NCBI GenBank assembly: GCA_009746045.1 | Contig: RPFO01000296.1 | Span: 2,848,798 to 2,912,797, forward strand | Direction of reading: 5' to 3' | Origin: Mesostigma viride | Lineage: Eukaryota > Streptophyta > Mesostigmatophyceae > Mesostigmatales > Mesostigmataceae | DNA: 64,000 nt | In this document: positions 45,636 through 55,010 of the stretch, piece by piece | How positions within the stretch are numbered: the first letter of the stretch is position 1 | Layout of the letters: every line of letters begins with the position of its first letter | Notes under the pieces: generated by a model | Database searches by the model: none | Told to the model about the DNA's origin: nothing | What the model saw: the letters and a program-made list of their open reading frames with translations, nothing else | Position numbers and translations under genes: made by a program

Positions 45636-46127
45636 ATGGAACACGATGATGATGTGCGGCCCGATGAAGAAGAGGCCACATCCGAAACTGTCTGGACATA
45701 CATTAGCAAAGAGCGCATCCTCAAGAATGGGCAGCAGACAAATAACTACTACATGGATGATGGAGTACTCCGTTACAGGCTGCTGGTCGAGCAGGCGGAG
45801 AAGGAAAGCAATACCAGGAAGAGGAAGGCGACTAGTGACGCCAAGAAGCAGGCTGATGTGCGGGCGGCAGCAAACAGGCTTGCAGACGTTGTAGAAACCG
45901 ACGCCTTTAACTGGGTGTCCGCTCATGCCAGCAACACCTCGGGGCGCGCTGCTGGGGCGGCTGGGCCGAGCGGATCATCAAAGGGCCAATCCACCGACGG
46001 TAATTTGCCCGCACCTTATGGGCTCAGCAAAGAGCAGCTGGACGAGGAGCTGTGCGAGGCATTCATTTGCGCCTTTCAATGCCATCGACGCCCTTCAATG
46101 TCATCGACACCTCGGGGCAATGTATAG
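45636..46127 (+). pseudogene. ORF of hAT-like element B
   Basis: 163 codons: acidic start MEHDDDVRPDEEE, then ATSETVWTYISKERILKNGQ, VLRYRLLVEQAEKES, a basic RKRKATSD and an Ala/Gly-rich end. Compared with copy A, a small deletion upstream removes the likely start (MADT is followed by a stop here). Copy B keeps the frame that copy A lost further on. No catalytic residues; probably the N-terminal remnant of a longer protein, function unknown. Confidence 0.5.
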
Positions 46128-46159
46128 TGCATGCATATCTTGAGTTCTACAAATTTATT

Positions 46160-46537
46160 CGGGGTTCTCTGAACATAGTTTCTTTATAGTGATACGGAAG
46201 GGGAGCCGCTGATGCTAGGTGAAATAGAGCTGGGTGATGTGATCGTAATAAGGTTGATTAGGCTTCTAGTGTACGAGTATTACGGATGATATGGCCTAAT
46301 TGTTGCGGCCCATACCTTGACGGTGTGCTGAGTACCTTGACGACGGATTTCTGCGTCTAGGTTCTCCTAGCAGATCTGTGATTGCGGACGGGTTTGCAAC
46401 AAGCAATATCTGAAGTAAAACTTGACGGCTAAAACTGTTTAGAGGCCGTTGCCGGATCTGGCCGTTGGTAGAGAGCCGTTGGCCTTGAAACACGATAAAA
46501 GCTTGCTCACCTAGCTCATGGCGGTCTCTTTTGTTTT
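46160..46537 (+). repeat. Split repeat A1
   Basis: 378 bp, from CGGGGTTCTCTGAAC to TCTCTTTTGTTTT; essentially identical to A2 at 49764-50141. Confidence 0.95.
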
Positions 46538-46608
46538 AACGAAGGCGGCGACAGGGGTCAGGGGCAGCGTAGCTGACGCCCGGAATTCCTTTCTGCAAAG
46601 CGGCTGGG

Positions 46609-47667
46609 ATGCCGAAGCCCGGGCGGAAGCCAGGTTCGACAGGTGCTGGGAAGCAATTACCGAAAGCTAATCCCGAGGTGCCGACAGCTACTAAACAGAC
46701 GGGAAAGGGCCGACTAGGCTGGCCGACGCAGAAGAAAAGGCTCCATCAGGAGCTCTCCACTTGCTCGGGCCTGCCTGAAGTGTGCGCTGCCTTTGAGGCG
46801 GTCCTCGGGACCGACTGGGTAACTACTGTCAGCCGGTGGTCTGCGGCCCAGCTGGAGTCCGTCGTTGGACTGCTGGTCGACCACGTGGACGGGCCTGAAA
46901 TTCTGGCAGCAGCGGACCCAAACGAAGCGCTAGTGGCAGCCCTCCAAAGCGCCCGGGACTTGGCGGACTCGGACGAAGAGGAGATGCAGCCACCACGCCG
47001 GCCCACGAAAGGGGCGAAAAAGGGGACGAAAAAAGTCGGAAGCCCAGCCCCGAGCAAGGGAAAGGCCGCGGGGGATGTGAGGGAGCAGCTCTTGGAGCTG
47101 GCGGCTATTATTGGCAAGCAGGGGCAGGCGGGCAAAGAAGAGGAGGAGGAGGAGGAGTCCGAGGAAGAGGATTTCCTGACGAAATTGAAGGATGCGCTGG
47201 CCGGGGCAGATGGGGCTTCCAGGAAGCCGAAAAAGACCAAAGGGGTGACGCTGCCCACTCGAGCACAAGTGGTGAATTGGAGGGTGCAAGAGAGAGTGCT
47301 CCCCGAGGTGCTCGAGGATGCCAACGACAATGGAGGGGGGATAAAGAGTTGGATCATGGCTACTCGCCAAGGGGGGTGGAGGAACCAGGAAAGCAGGAAG
47401 GTGGTCATGAACATCGCCCTGGCCATGGACACACTCTTCAAGGAGTTGGGGCCGGCAGCCGGGGAGTTGGCTGGGGTAGAGTATCTCATGAGGGTGGTGG
47501 CAGCAATGCTCCTAGTGGAGAGCCAGGGGTCAGGAGGGTGGAAGGTGGCTGGCCACCTCCTTGCTCTCAAGGAAGATGCCTCCTTGGTGAGCAACCCGGC
47601 CATGAAGATGGCCCTGCAAAGCGCCACGATGATGGAGAAGCTGGGCAAGGCCCAGCAAACCAAGTAA
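46609..47667 (+). CDS. ORF1 (Gag-like) of tyrosine-recombinase retrotransposon
   Basis: 352 codons from an ATG 71 bp after A1. The N-terminus is basic (MPKPGRKPGSTGAGKQLP). It is followed by a helical region, a strongly acidic patch of about a dozen Glu/Asp/Ser near residues 178-190 next to Lys-rich segments, and a C-terminal helical domain (VVNWRVQERVLPEVLEDAND, then KVVMNIALAMDTLFKELGP). No zinc knuckle. Position and composition fit the structural ORF1 of DIRS-type elements, but no homology is visible by eye. The frame is intact, although the element has lost its enzymes. Confidence 0.68.
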   Translation: MPKPGRKPGSTGAGKQLPKANPEVPTATKQTGKGRLGWPTQKKRLHQELSTCSGLPEVCAAFEAVLGTDWVTTVSRWSAAQLESVVGLLVDHVDGPEILAAADPNEALVAALQSARDLADSDEEEMQPPRRPTKGAKKGTKKVGSPAPSKGKAAGDVREQLLELAAIIGKQGQAGKEEEEEEESEEEDFLTKLKDALAGADGASRKPKKTKGVTLPTRAQVVNWRVQERVLPEVLEDANDNGGGIKSWIMATRQGGWRNQESRKVVMNIALAMDTLFKELGPAAGELAGVEYLMRVVAAMLLVESQGSGGWKVAGHLLALKEDASLVSNPAMKMALQSATMMEKLGKAQQTK

Positions 47668-47714
47668 ACACCGAAAGGGTAAACCGCTCCCCCTTCCCAC
47701 TGCCTCTTCCTACA

Positions 47715-49311
47715 ATGCCTCTAAGCACTACGTGGGGGAGAGTGAGGTCAGCACGCAGACGCCAGCGTGCAACTCGCCGCCGCCGGACCTTCACTCTACA
47801 ACACAAGGTGATTACGTGGTTGAATTGGCTATGGCACGGGGGGGCAGACCCTCCGCCTAAATCTGGAGGCGCGTGCTCCAGAGGAACGGCGGAGGCCCTG
47901 AAAAGGGTCAAGAAGCACTGTGAGTGGTACAGTCGCCGCGTAACCGGCGTTGCGACAGGCCCCGCAGAAGGAAGTGATCTAATCTATGGGAAATGTAATA
48001 AGTATGAACAACTTGTGGCGGAGCGGGTGAGTCTGCCGAAGCGCGAGGTGGCAGGAAAGGCGAAGCTGCTGGATTTGCTGGCGCTACGACCTAGTTGGCG
48101 AGAGGTGTACGCCAGCGAGGCCAACTGCATCAAGCCGGAGGTGGCTGCCAGTGCGAGGTATTGGAATGTACCTGCCCCAGCCGAGGGTGCACCATGGCGG
48201 AGTGGGGCAAGTTGATGGGGAGGGCAGCGGACGTGGGGATGGTGGAGTTCCGAGAGACGCGGCCAAAGTGGGTAGACGGATGTTTTGGGGTGGCCAAAGG
48301 AGTGGGGGAGTTAAGGCTCATTGTGAATAAGAAGTTGGGGAACGCACTGTGGGTGGACCCCCCTAAGACGGTGTTACCCCACCTGGGCATATACTCGGAG
48401 GTCTATATCAAGGGTCGGTGCTACACGGCCAAGAGCGATCTGGTCTCGTATTACTATACCATCCAAGTGCCGGAGTGGTGGTGGGATTATCAAGGGCTAC
48501 CTGATGTGTGGTCCACCGATGTCGGGCTGCCGGGGCGGCGGAGGAGGGTGTGGCCAGTGCTGAAAGTGCTGGCCATGGGGCACTCCCACGCTGTAGCGCT
48601 AGGGGAAGCCATCCATGAGATGGTCCTCTATGCCACGGGCGCTTTGGATCCTAGACGGCAGGTGAACCGCCTCACAAGTGTAGGGGAGCTGACCGTGCTT
48701 CGGAATGCATGGGGTAACCCAACCGCCCTAGCCATCGAGTACAAGGAGGAGAGCACGAGGGAGATGCAAATCGACCTTGAGGACCCCCCTGCCCCTATGG
48801 TATCCATCACTATTGATGACCTGGTGGTCAGCAATGGGCGCACGTGCGAGGCGGTGAATCGCTTAATCGCGAGTGCTATTGAAGACGGGTACGCGCCTAA
48901 CAACCTTGTGCCCTCCAAGGACAAGACGATCATGGCTAGCCCGGAGGGGGAGGACGAGCTAGAAGCTCTGGGTGTTGTTCACCGGCGGGATGGGGTGTTG
49001 GAGCCGACAGCTAAGCAGCTCACCCTTGTGGTTGCGCACACTCGTGTACTCCTCGAGAGGGGACGCGCTACCGCTGAGGCGCTGGCGGCCGTCGTGCATG
49101 GGCCGGTGGGTGTGGCTGCAGATGCTCAGCCGCACTTGCTTGTCCATATGGCAGCAGAGTTTTAAGTTCATCAACCTCAAGGGGTGGGGCCAGGGAACGC
49201 GACCTTTGTGGCAAGGTGTGCGCGATGAGCTCGAGTGTGCCATGGCGTTGGCCCCCATGCTCCGTGTGGACCGGGGGGCTGCCCTGGCTCCGGTGGTGGT
49301 GGCCTCGGATG
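47715..49311 (+). pseudogene. ORF2 remnant: reverse transcriptase and start of RNase H
   Basis: Opens with ATG 47 bp after ORF1 and reads RRRQRATRRRRTFTLQHK. A frameshift near 48185 leads into RT: ELRLIVNKKLGN, then TAKSDLVSYYYTIQVPEW (first catalytic Asp), a GHSHAVALGEAIHEMVL segment and VSITIDDLVVSNG (48803-48841). A 4-bp insertion (CATG near 49097) breaks the RT to RNase H frame; copy 2 lacks it. RNase H begins VVVASD and is cut by the deletion at 49311. The catalytic box is T-I-D-D rather than the usual (Y/F)-x-D-D, in both copies. Confidence 0.82.
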
Positions 49312-49320
49312 AAACAACAG

Positions 49321-49552
49321 GGTGTTTACCATTCACGGGCTGCGGCATGGGGGTGCTACCTATGATTTTTTGCGGCAGCGCAGCATGGCTGATATTCAGC
49401 ATCGGGGTCGCTGGCGCAGCAGCAAAACTGTCGCCCACTATGTGGGATTGCACCGGAGCTTGGCCCTCATCCTTCCTGACGCCCTGGTTCGGGCTATCGC
49501 CGCCTGCCCCCCGCGCATTTGGCGGAGCGTCTTTTCTCTGCCTTCCTCTTAA
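49321..49552 (+). pseudogene. Tyrosine recombinase, C-terminal fragment
   Basis: Encodes VFTIHGLRHGGATYDFLRQR, then GRWRSSKTVAHYVGL: the H-x-x-R, G-R-W and Tyr boxes of a tyrosine recombinase. The N-terminal domain and the first catalytic Arg were lost in the deletion, whose junction carries 9 bp of filler (49312-49320). It differs from copy 2 at a few residues (QHRGRW against QPRGRW). Confidence 0.85.
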
Positions 49553-49628
49553 GTTCCCTTCATTCTTGTCTTATGCGTCCACCGGTTTTTGTTTTGCCCC
49601 TGGCTTGGGTCGCCAGGGAGGGATGTAA

Positions 49629-49763
49629 GGGTAAGGCTAGCCTTTTTGGACATAAAGTGTTCCCATGGGTAAGGATGGCCAGTTGAGGGCCACTTCCCGA
49701 TGTGCTCTACTTATTGTTTTAATAAAGAGTCTGGTTACCCTGGAGTTCCACGGTTAATAGAAT
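49629..49763 (+). repeat. Split repeat B1
   Basis: 135 bp, GGGTAAGGCTAGCCTTTTTG to CACGGTTAATAGAAT; contains an AATAAA (in TTTTAATAAAGAG) that may serve as polyadenylation signal. Confidence 0.93.
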
Positions 49764-50141
49764 CGGGGTTCTCTGAACATAGTTTCTTTATAGTGATACG
49801 GAAGGGGAGCCGCTGATGCTAGGTGAAATAGAGCTGGGTGATGTGATCGTAATAAGGTTGATTAGGCTTCTAGTGTACGAGTATTACGGATGATATGGCC
49901 TAATTGTTGCGGCCCATACCTTGACGGTGTGCTGAGTACCTTGACGACGGATTTCTGCGTCTAGGTTCTCCTAGCAGATCTGTGATTGCGGACGGGTTTG
50001 CAACAAGCAATATCTGAAGTAAAACTTGACGGCTAAAACTGTTTAGAGGCCGTTGCCGGATCTGGCCGTTGGTAGAGAGCCGTTGGCCTTGAAACACGAT
50101 AAAAGCTTGCTCACCTAGCTCATGGCGGTCTCTTTTGTTTT
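49764..50141 (+). repeat. Split repeat A2
   Basis: 378 bp copy of A1, directly abutting B1; this junction reproduces the circularised element ends. Confidence 0.95.
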
Positions 50142-50178
50142 CCCACCCGCCCTCCCTAGCTGTGTGTTGCCTGTTTGG

Positions 50179-50313
50179 GGGTAAGGCTAGCCTTTTTGGA
50201 CATAAAGTGTTCCCATGGGTAAGGATGGCCAGTTGAGGGCCACTTCCCGATGTGCTCTACTTATTGTTTTAATAAAGAGTCTGGTTACCCTGGAGTTCCA
50301 CGGTTAATAGAAT
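50179..50313 (+). repeat. Split repeat B2
   Basis: 135 bp copy of B1 forming the 3' end of the element; separated from A2 by a 37-bp spacer. Confidence 0.93.
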
Positions 50314-50463
50314 ATCCTTTCCAGTGAGTTGTGCATTGATACTGGTATTGATACTTAGTTGCATGTTGTCTCGATTTTGAAGAGAAACTATCAAGTGAGA
50401 CCGTTAGAAACTATGCTTGTATTTAGGTAGTGATGGCAATGCCAAAGGTCATGCTATATATGT

Positions 50464-50773
50464 TAAAAATATAATTACTTACAGCAGAGTGAAATCACTC
50501 AAACCAAAGCAAACGCCCAGCTATAAACCTATATACAGAGCCATGTCAAAGCTCTATACTACGATAAGACCAATGGAAACGCCTAACGGGAGGAACCTAA
50601 TAGCCCTGCTGCACCGCAAAATCAGCCCGCGTACGGCGGAGCATGATGTCAGCCATGGCCCGAGTCAGCGCCACCGACAAGCGCTGACGCCAATATGACG
50701 TCCAGGTCCGCGCCGACCATGGGGCCCGCTGGCCCTCCAGGTCCAGCCGGTCCTCCCGGAGCCGGCAACACTC
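50464..50773 (-). mobile_element. Short 5'-truncated copy of the RLE-type LINE
   Basis: Complement of 17005-17313: the last 59 codons of the endonuclease ORF plus the whole 3' UTR. Flanked by a 10-bp duplication CTATATATGT (50454-50463, 50774-50783). hAT copy A shows the uninterrupted site near 12540. The 3' ends agree with the 16161-17313 copy, which defines the true LINE terminus. Confidence 0.92.
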
Positions 50774-50981
50774 CTATATATGTCATGTAGGCAAAAGGTA
50801 TGGAAAAACACCAGCAGACTATGCTTGGTTGCTCAGAATGTTGAAAACCCCTCAAAATCATGCCAAAAAAGGGGTTTTCAACGGTTAGCGTACGATCAGC
50901 GTATAATACATTATACACCGCGTATTATATATTATACACCTGGGGCCGCGTACGACGCGTATCGCGTATGGCCAGTCACTG

Positions 50982-51100
50982 CAATGGGGGTTTGAATCCT
51001 TGGGTCAGACCACCCGGATAACCCATTACCTCTATATAACGTGCTCATATATGTGTGTGGGTTACGCGCGTGTAAACAGCTATCTATGACATGCAACACA
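50982..51100 (+). repeat. Dispersed repeat R, right part of interrupted copy
   Basis: CTTGGGTCAGACCACCCGGA and following bases match 40182-40285, completing the copy begun at 44937. Confidence 0.85.
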
Positions 51101-51583
51101 ATAAAGTTGGTTGGAGACCCATCTAGGGTCCACATGGGTCCTCAGAGATAGAGGATCTTGTACAGATTACTACAATATACTTTATTGTAGTATTGGACCA
51201 ATGGCTGTACTTCACTAGTACTCGCCAATGGGATAACGCCACGTAGAATGTGTGGGCGTCTCCCTGGCCTCCACGTCACCGGCTGGTCAAGGGCCGGTGT
51301 AGTCCTGTCAAGAGGACTGAGCCGACTATCGGCCTATCATGTATGCGCATCTGCCTTGGTACCTCCTAGAGTCCTGATTCTAGAAGTATCTAACACGCGG
51401 CATGCACTGAACTACATGGAATGCATGTCCACGTAGGATATTCAGCAAGACTGATGAAGGTGCCAAGCGCAACAGGTTCTTATGCGCAACGAAGACGAAT
51501 TATGCAACAACGACAATAACGTATGAGAACAATAAACACAACGTTCATTTCATGCTTTCTGCATGATTTACATCGCATTCCAT
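51101..51583 (-). other. 3' flank of Copia-type element
   Basis: Could include the element's 3' LTR, but no matching second LTR is found in the window. Confidence 0.35.
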
Positions 51584-52969
51584 TTATTTGCAACTTGTAT
51601 TCATTCCGATGTCTTCGGACGACAATCTTTCAGAGCCGAGGTCATCAACAACACAAAGTGTCAAAGACTCACCCAGGAATGGGATAGTGATATTCCCAAG
51701 AACTTGATGATTAGTGTTACCCGCAAAGTCTTGGACATTAGTCCATGGACTGGGTTCAAGGGAATATTTATCCAGCAAAGCATTAAAGGGCGAGGTGACA
51801 GAGACCTCTGCTTTGGTATCCACATCAAAGCCATCAAGGTCCATGCCCTTCTCTAGAAGAGAAGTTATTTTGGCAATTTTTAGTGAGGGCTTGAGCTTCT
51901 TTACAATATCCCGAAGCTCTTGAGGATTGCCTCTCTTGCCGAGCTGAGTGTTCAACCTGGACAACCCCTCCTCAGCTTGTCTTCCTTGGGCTGGTATTTT
52001 CCCATCAGTCTCCAAGGGCAATGGCTTATTACCACGGTAATTGAATCCAAGCTTTGGCTGTTCAGACTGAAATATGTTATCCACCTGCCCAGGGGTCTCA
52101 AGCCCATGTTCCAACGGCCGGAGCTTCCGGTGCTGATCAGACACCCTATTATCCAACAAGTCAGCTTCAAATATATCATCCTGTGATATCCCAGTCAATG
52201 TCTTAGGCTGAACTTGCTGAGTAGTAGGCTCCAGTTGATGGGAGGCCGCCCTTTCTGGTAGTTGGAGTCCAGCCTGTTCACTGGCCAAAGGTGGACAGGA
52301 AAGATTGGGAGATCCAAATGCCTCTCCAGGGGCCATATTTACCAGGGGATTTTCTTGAACGTTCATTGGATCTCTCTTCAATCTATTCCAAGCCAGATGA
52401 TAAGTGGTACCATTCCAGACCACATCAGCAGTTTTCATCTCCAGGTCAACTGAGGTTATGGTCCCTGGACCCTGCCAATAACCACGTTTACCAGGAGCAT
52501 TTTCTTTGTGGAAGATCACCTGGTCTCCCACCTTAAATTTTAATGATTCTCCTCTCTGTTTATCCTTTTCACAGAGATGAGCATACTGTCCCCACCTCTG
52601 CTTACTCCATGCCTGCATTATGTCATCAGGGTAGAGGCCACCTGCTAGTCCACGAGGTGAGACCAGCCATGGAACACCACGCACTTTGAAAGTATGAAAA
52701 CGGTTGTTCATGGTGTTTTCCACTTTTGCAGCACCCAAACACCTGACAGCAAAAGTTGGTTTAAACATCTCAGGATAATCCCCAGACATTACCAACTTCT
52801 TAAGCTCCTGTATATATCTGTCAACCTTCAGGACATGGACGGGCATCCACGTTCCTGGCAGAGCAAGAGTCCAAGTTTTTATTATCAATATAACAAGGAT
52901 TATTGCTCTGAGGAGCTTGACTGTTAACAATATCAATGGGTGCTTGGCTACAACCAGGAGCTGCACCAC
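51584..52969 (-). pseudogene. Copia-type Pol remnant, integrase C-terminus and linker
   Basis: 461 codons on the - strand. LKFKVGDQVIFHKENAPGKR followed by GYWQGPGTITSVD and a V-W-N-G-T-T-Y...W-N-R-L-K end is the SH3-like integrase C-terminal module of Copia elements (K-G-D-V, W-GPG-V, then V--G----V---LR). The following 250 residues are the hydrophilic linker that normally precedes reverse transcriptase. The zinc finger, the catalytic DDE core of integrase and the protease are gone, and the frame stops where RT should begin. Confidence 0.7.
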
Positions 52970-53234
52970 ATGTATTGTTCACAGATATGTTGCTCACTTG
53001 GGCAACACCACGTGGCATCTGTCTACAAACAGGAGCAGATCCACATGTATTATTTACAGAAAGAGTTCCCTCTGGGGTACTCTTTTTATTCCAGGCATGG
53101 ATAGGAATGCCACAAACAGGGGCACTTTTACTGCTGCTCACTGGGGCAGCTTTACGGTCAGTAGGGGTTACTGCTGGAGCCCCTACCACCTGGCAGGCCT
53201 CATCTGCCATGAAACCACTCTCATCAACGTCCAT
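52821..53234 (-). pseudogene. Cys/Pro-rich linker between Gag and integrase remnants
   Basis: Open - strand frame with an internal duplication: SVNNTCGSAPVCRQMPRG and SVNNTCGAAPGCSQAP. It lies where protease should be, but no D-(S/T)-G motif is seen. Confidence 0.4.
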
Positions 53235-53272
53235 AAGGACGCTGTAGGGGTTATATAAACAGAGAGGATCAT

Positions 53273-54415
53273 CTAGTTTTTCTGCTGCTGCTTCCTCTTG
53301 CGGCCATGAGAGTTATTGCCACCCCGCGGCTGAGAAGCATCACCACCACGCGGCTGGGAAGCGTCACCACCATGCACGCGGCTGAGAAGCGTCACCACCA
53401 CGAAGGGCACCGCTCTTGACGGCTTGGGAGATCTGCTGCAGCAGCTTGAGGACCTCCATCTGGGTGTCCTTGGGTCCAGCGCCCGCCTTACTCCTGCAGG
53501 CAGACGCAACATGTCCAGGATTGCCACAAGACTTGCACTTGAGAAAGTAGCAATCCTTAGCCAGATGGTTAGTCTTATTACAGAAAGTGCAGGGAGGGAA
53601 GGACTCAGAATTAGCGACATTGAACCTTACCCTTACATGCGCGGCGTGTGTGCCCGGGCTGCCCGCAGTTGTAGCAGAAGATTTCCCGTTGCTGCTCCAT
53701 CACCATGGCGACACGAGGCACCTCCGCGGCACCTCCTTCTCTGGAAACACGGGTTTGGTTCGTCAGGAGCTCCTTGAGGTGAGCTCTGCATCGGTGAGTG
53801 TCGCTCAGGTAACCGCGGCAGTTGGCGACTAAATTCCGCTTCTCGGACTCGGATAATGTACAGTTTTGGATCCAGCGGAGATTTACCGCCTCGTCAGGCC
53901 ACCGGAGCCCGGCCCTGCTTCTCCAGCGTGTCGTAGTAAGAGTTGAGGTGCTCGATGATGGTCTGCCCGGGCTTTGGCTTTGCATCTACAAATTCCTCGA
54001 TCTCGTCGCAGGTTTTGGTAGTGATAGATCGGAGAAAAGTCTCCCTCGCTCGGCGCAGAAACTCAAACGGCGACCACCGCAGACGTTGAGCTCTATCCAG
54101 CAGCGAAATCCACTCTGGGTGGTTTTTCTCGCGGTCTCCCAGCGGAGTTCCACGAAGAAACTCCAGCCAGTCCGGAATGAAGTCGCGGTTGCCCGCGAGC
54201 CTGCGGAAAAACGGCCCAAGTGATGCTATAAAGCGATCCCGGTCTGCTTGAATAGCACCAGGTACCAGCGGAGCTGGAACCCACTTCTTGATTGCCGACA
54301 GCAGCTTCGCCTCCTGAAGCAAGGTCTCCCGCCGAAGCGCCTTATCACGCTTACGCTGGTTGTCACTACTAGTACTTCCCTGCCCGCAGCCCTCTTCCCG
54401 GGGCTGGTCGGACAT
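53273..54415 (-). pseudogene. Copia-type Gag with zinc knuckles, frameshifted
   Basis: Starts with ATG at 54415 and reads 173 codons of helical Gag (GPFFRRLAGNRDFIPDWLEF, LLDRAQRLRWSPFEFLRRAR). A frameshift near 53905 leads to ESEKRNLVANCRGYLSD and the first knuckle CYNCGQPGHTRRAC (53650-53691). After another shift come CTFCNKTNHLAKDC and CKSCGNPGHVASAC (53505-53595). Three CCHC knuckles in a row are unusual but known in some Copia and Gypsy Gags. Domain order and strand agree with the integrase remnant downstream. Confidence 0.8.
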
Positions 54416-54479
54416 ATCTGTATTGTCATCCCTGTGCTCGCCTGGGCCAGGGTCGACAGAAATCTGAGCTGGTCTGTGC

Positions 54480-55010
54480 TATTTGTCATCCAACCAGCTG
54501 AAACTTTGTGGGCATGCTGCATGGGATGTGTTTAGAACATGTGCAAGGTTCCAGCTCCAACTGAGTTCATTTGGTGTCATTATGTATGCATATGTGTGAT
54601 AAAACCCTTGGAAAACCATGAAAAACTGCATTTTGGGGGTATTTATGCTAGCATTTGTCACCTATTTGTCATCCAACCAGCCTGAAACTTTGTGGGCATG
54701 CTGCATGGGATGTGTTTAGAACATGTGCAAAGTTCCAGCTCCAACTGAGTTCATTTGGTGTCATTATGTATGCATATGTGAGATAAAACCCTTGGAAAAC
54801 CACGAAAAACTGCATTTTGGGGGTATTTATGCTAGCATTTGTCACCTATTTGTCATCCAACCAGCCTGAAACTTTGTGGGCATGCTGCATGGGATGTGTT
54901 TAGAACATGTGCAAAGTCCCAGGCCCAACTGAGTTCATTTGATGTCTTTATATATGCATACATGCCAGAAAGTGCTGAAAATACGGTATTTTTTGCTAGC
55001 AAATGTCACC
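54480..55010 (+). repeat. Tandem repeat, 183-184 bp x 3
   Basis: Units begin ATTTGTCATCCAACCAGC at 54481, 54664 and 54848. The first two are nearly identical; the third diverges after about 140 bp. Lies exactly between the oppositely oriented Copia halves. Confidence 0.92.

Larger units (their letters stand above)
46160..50313 (+). mobile_element. Tyrosine-recombinase retrotransposon with split direct repeats, copy 1
   Basis: The architecture is A1 (46160-46537), ORFs, B1 (49629-49763), A2 (49764-50141), spacer, B2 (50179-50313). This is the split-direct-repeat layout of PAT, Kangaroo and Ngaro elements. The empty site in hAT copy A (TTTATTATCCTTTCC, near 12389) shows insertion without target duplication, as expected of a tyrosine recombinase. 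The B1-A2 junction equals the joined element ends, as expected for a circular intermediate. About 1.24 kb from within RNase H to the late recombinase is deleted, so it is non-autonomous. Confidence 0.93.
45166..50981 (+). mobile_element. hAT-like element, copy B, carrying two nested elements
   Basis: The ends CAGTGACTGGCCATACGC and its complement are flanked by a perfect 8-bp duplication CAATGGGG (45158-45165, 50982-50989), diagnostic of hAT-type insertion. After removing the nested retrotransposon (46160-50313) and LINE (50464-50773) it is about 1.35 kb, the same as copy A. Sub-termini are rich in GCGTAT/ATACGC. Confidence 0.92.

Noticed and set aside
46746-47663. 305-codon - strand ORF opposite ORF1 of the retrotransposon
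   Set aside because: Shadow of ORF1; Ser/Pro-rich antisense composition with no motif.
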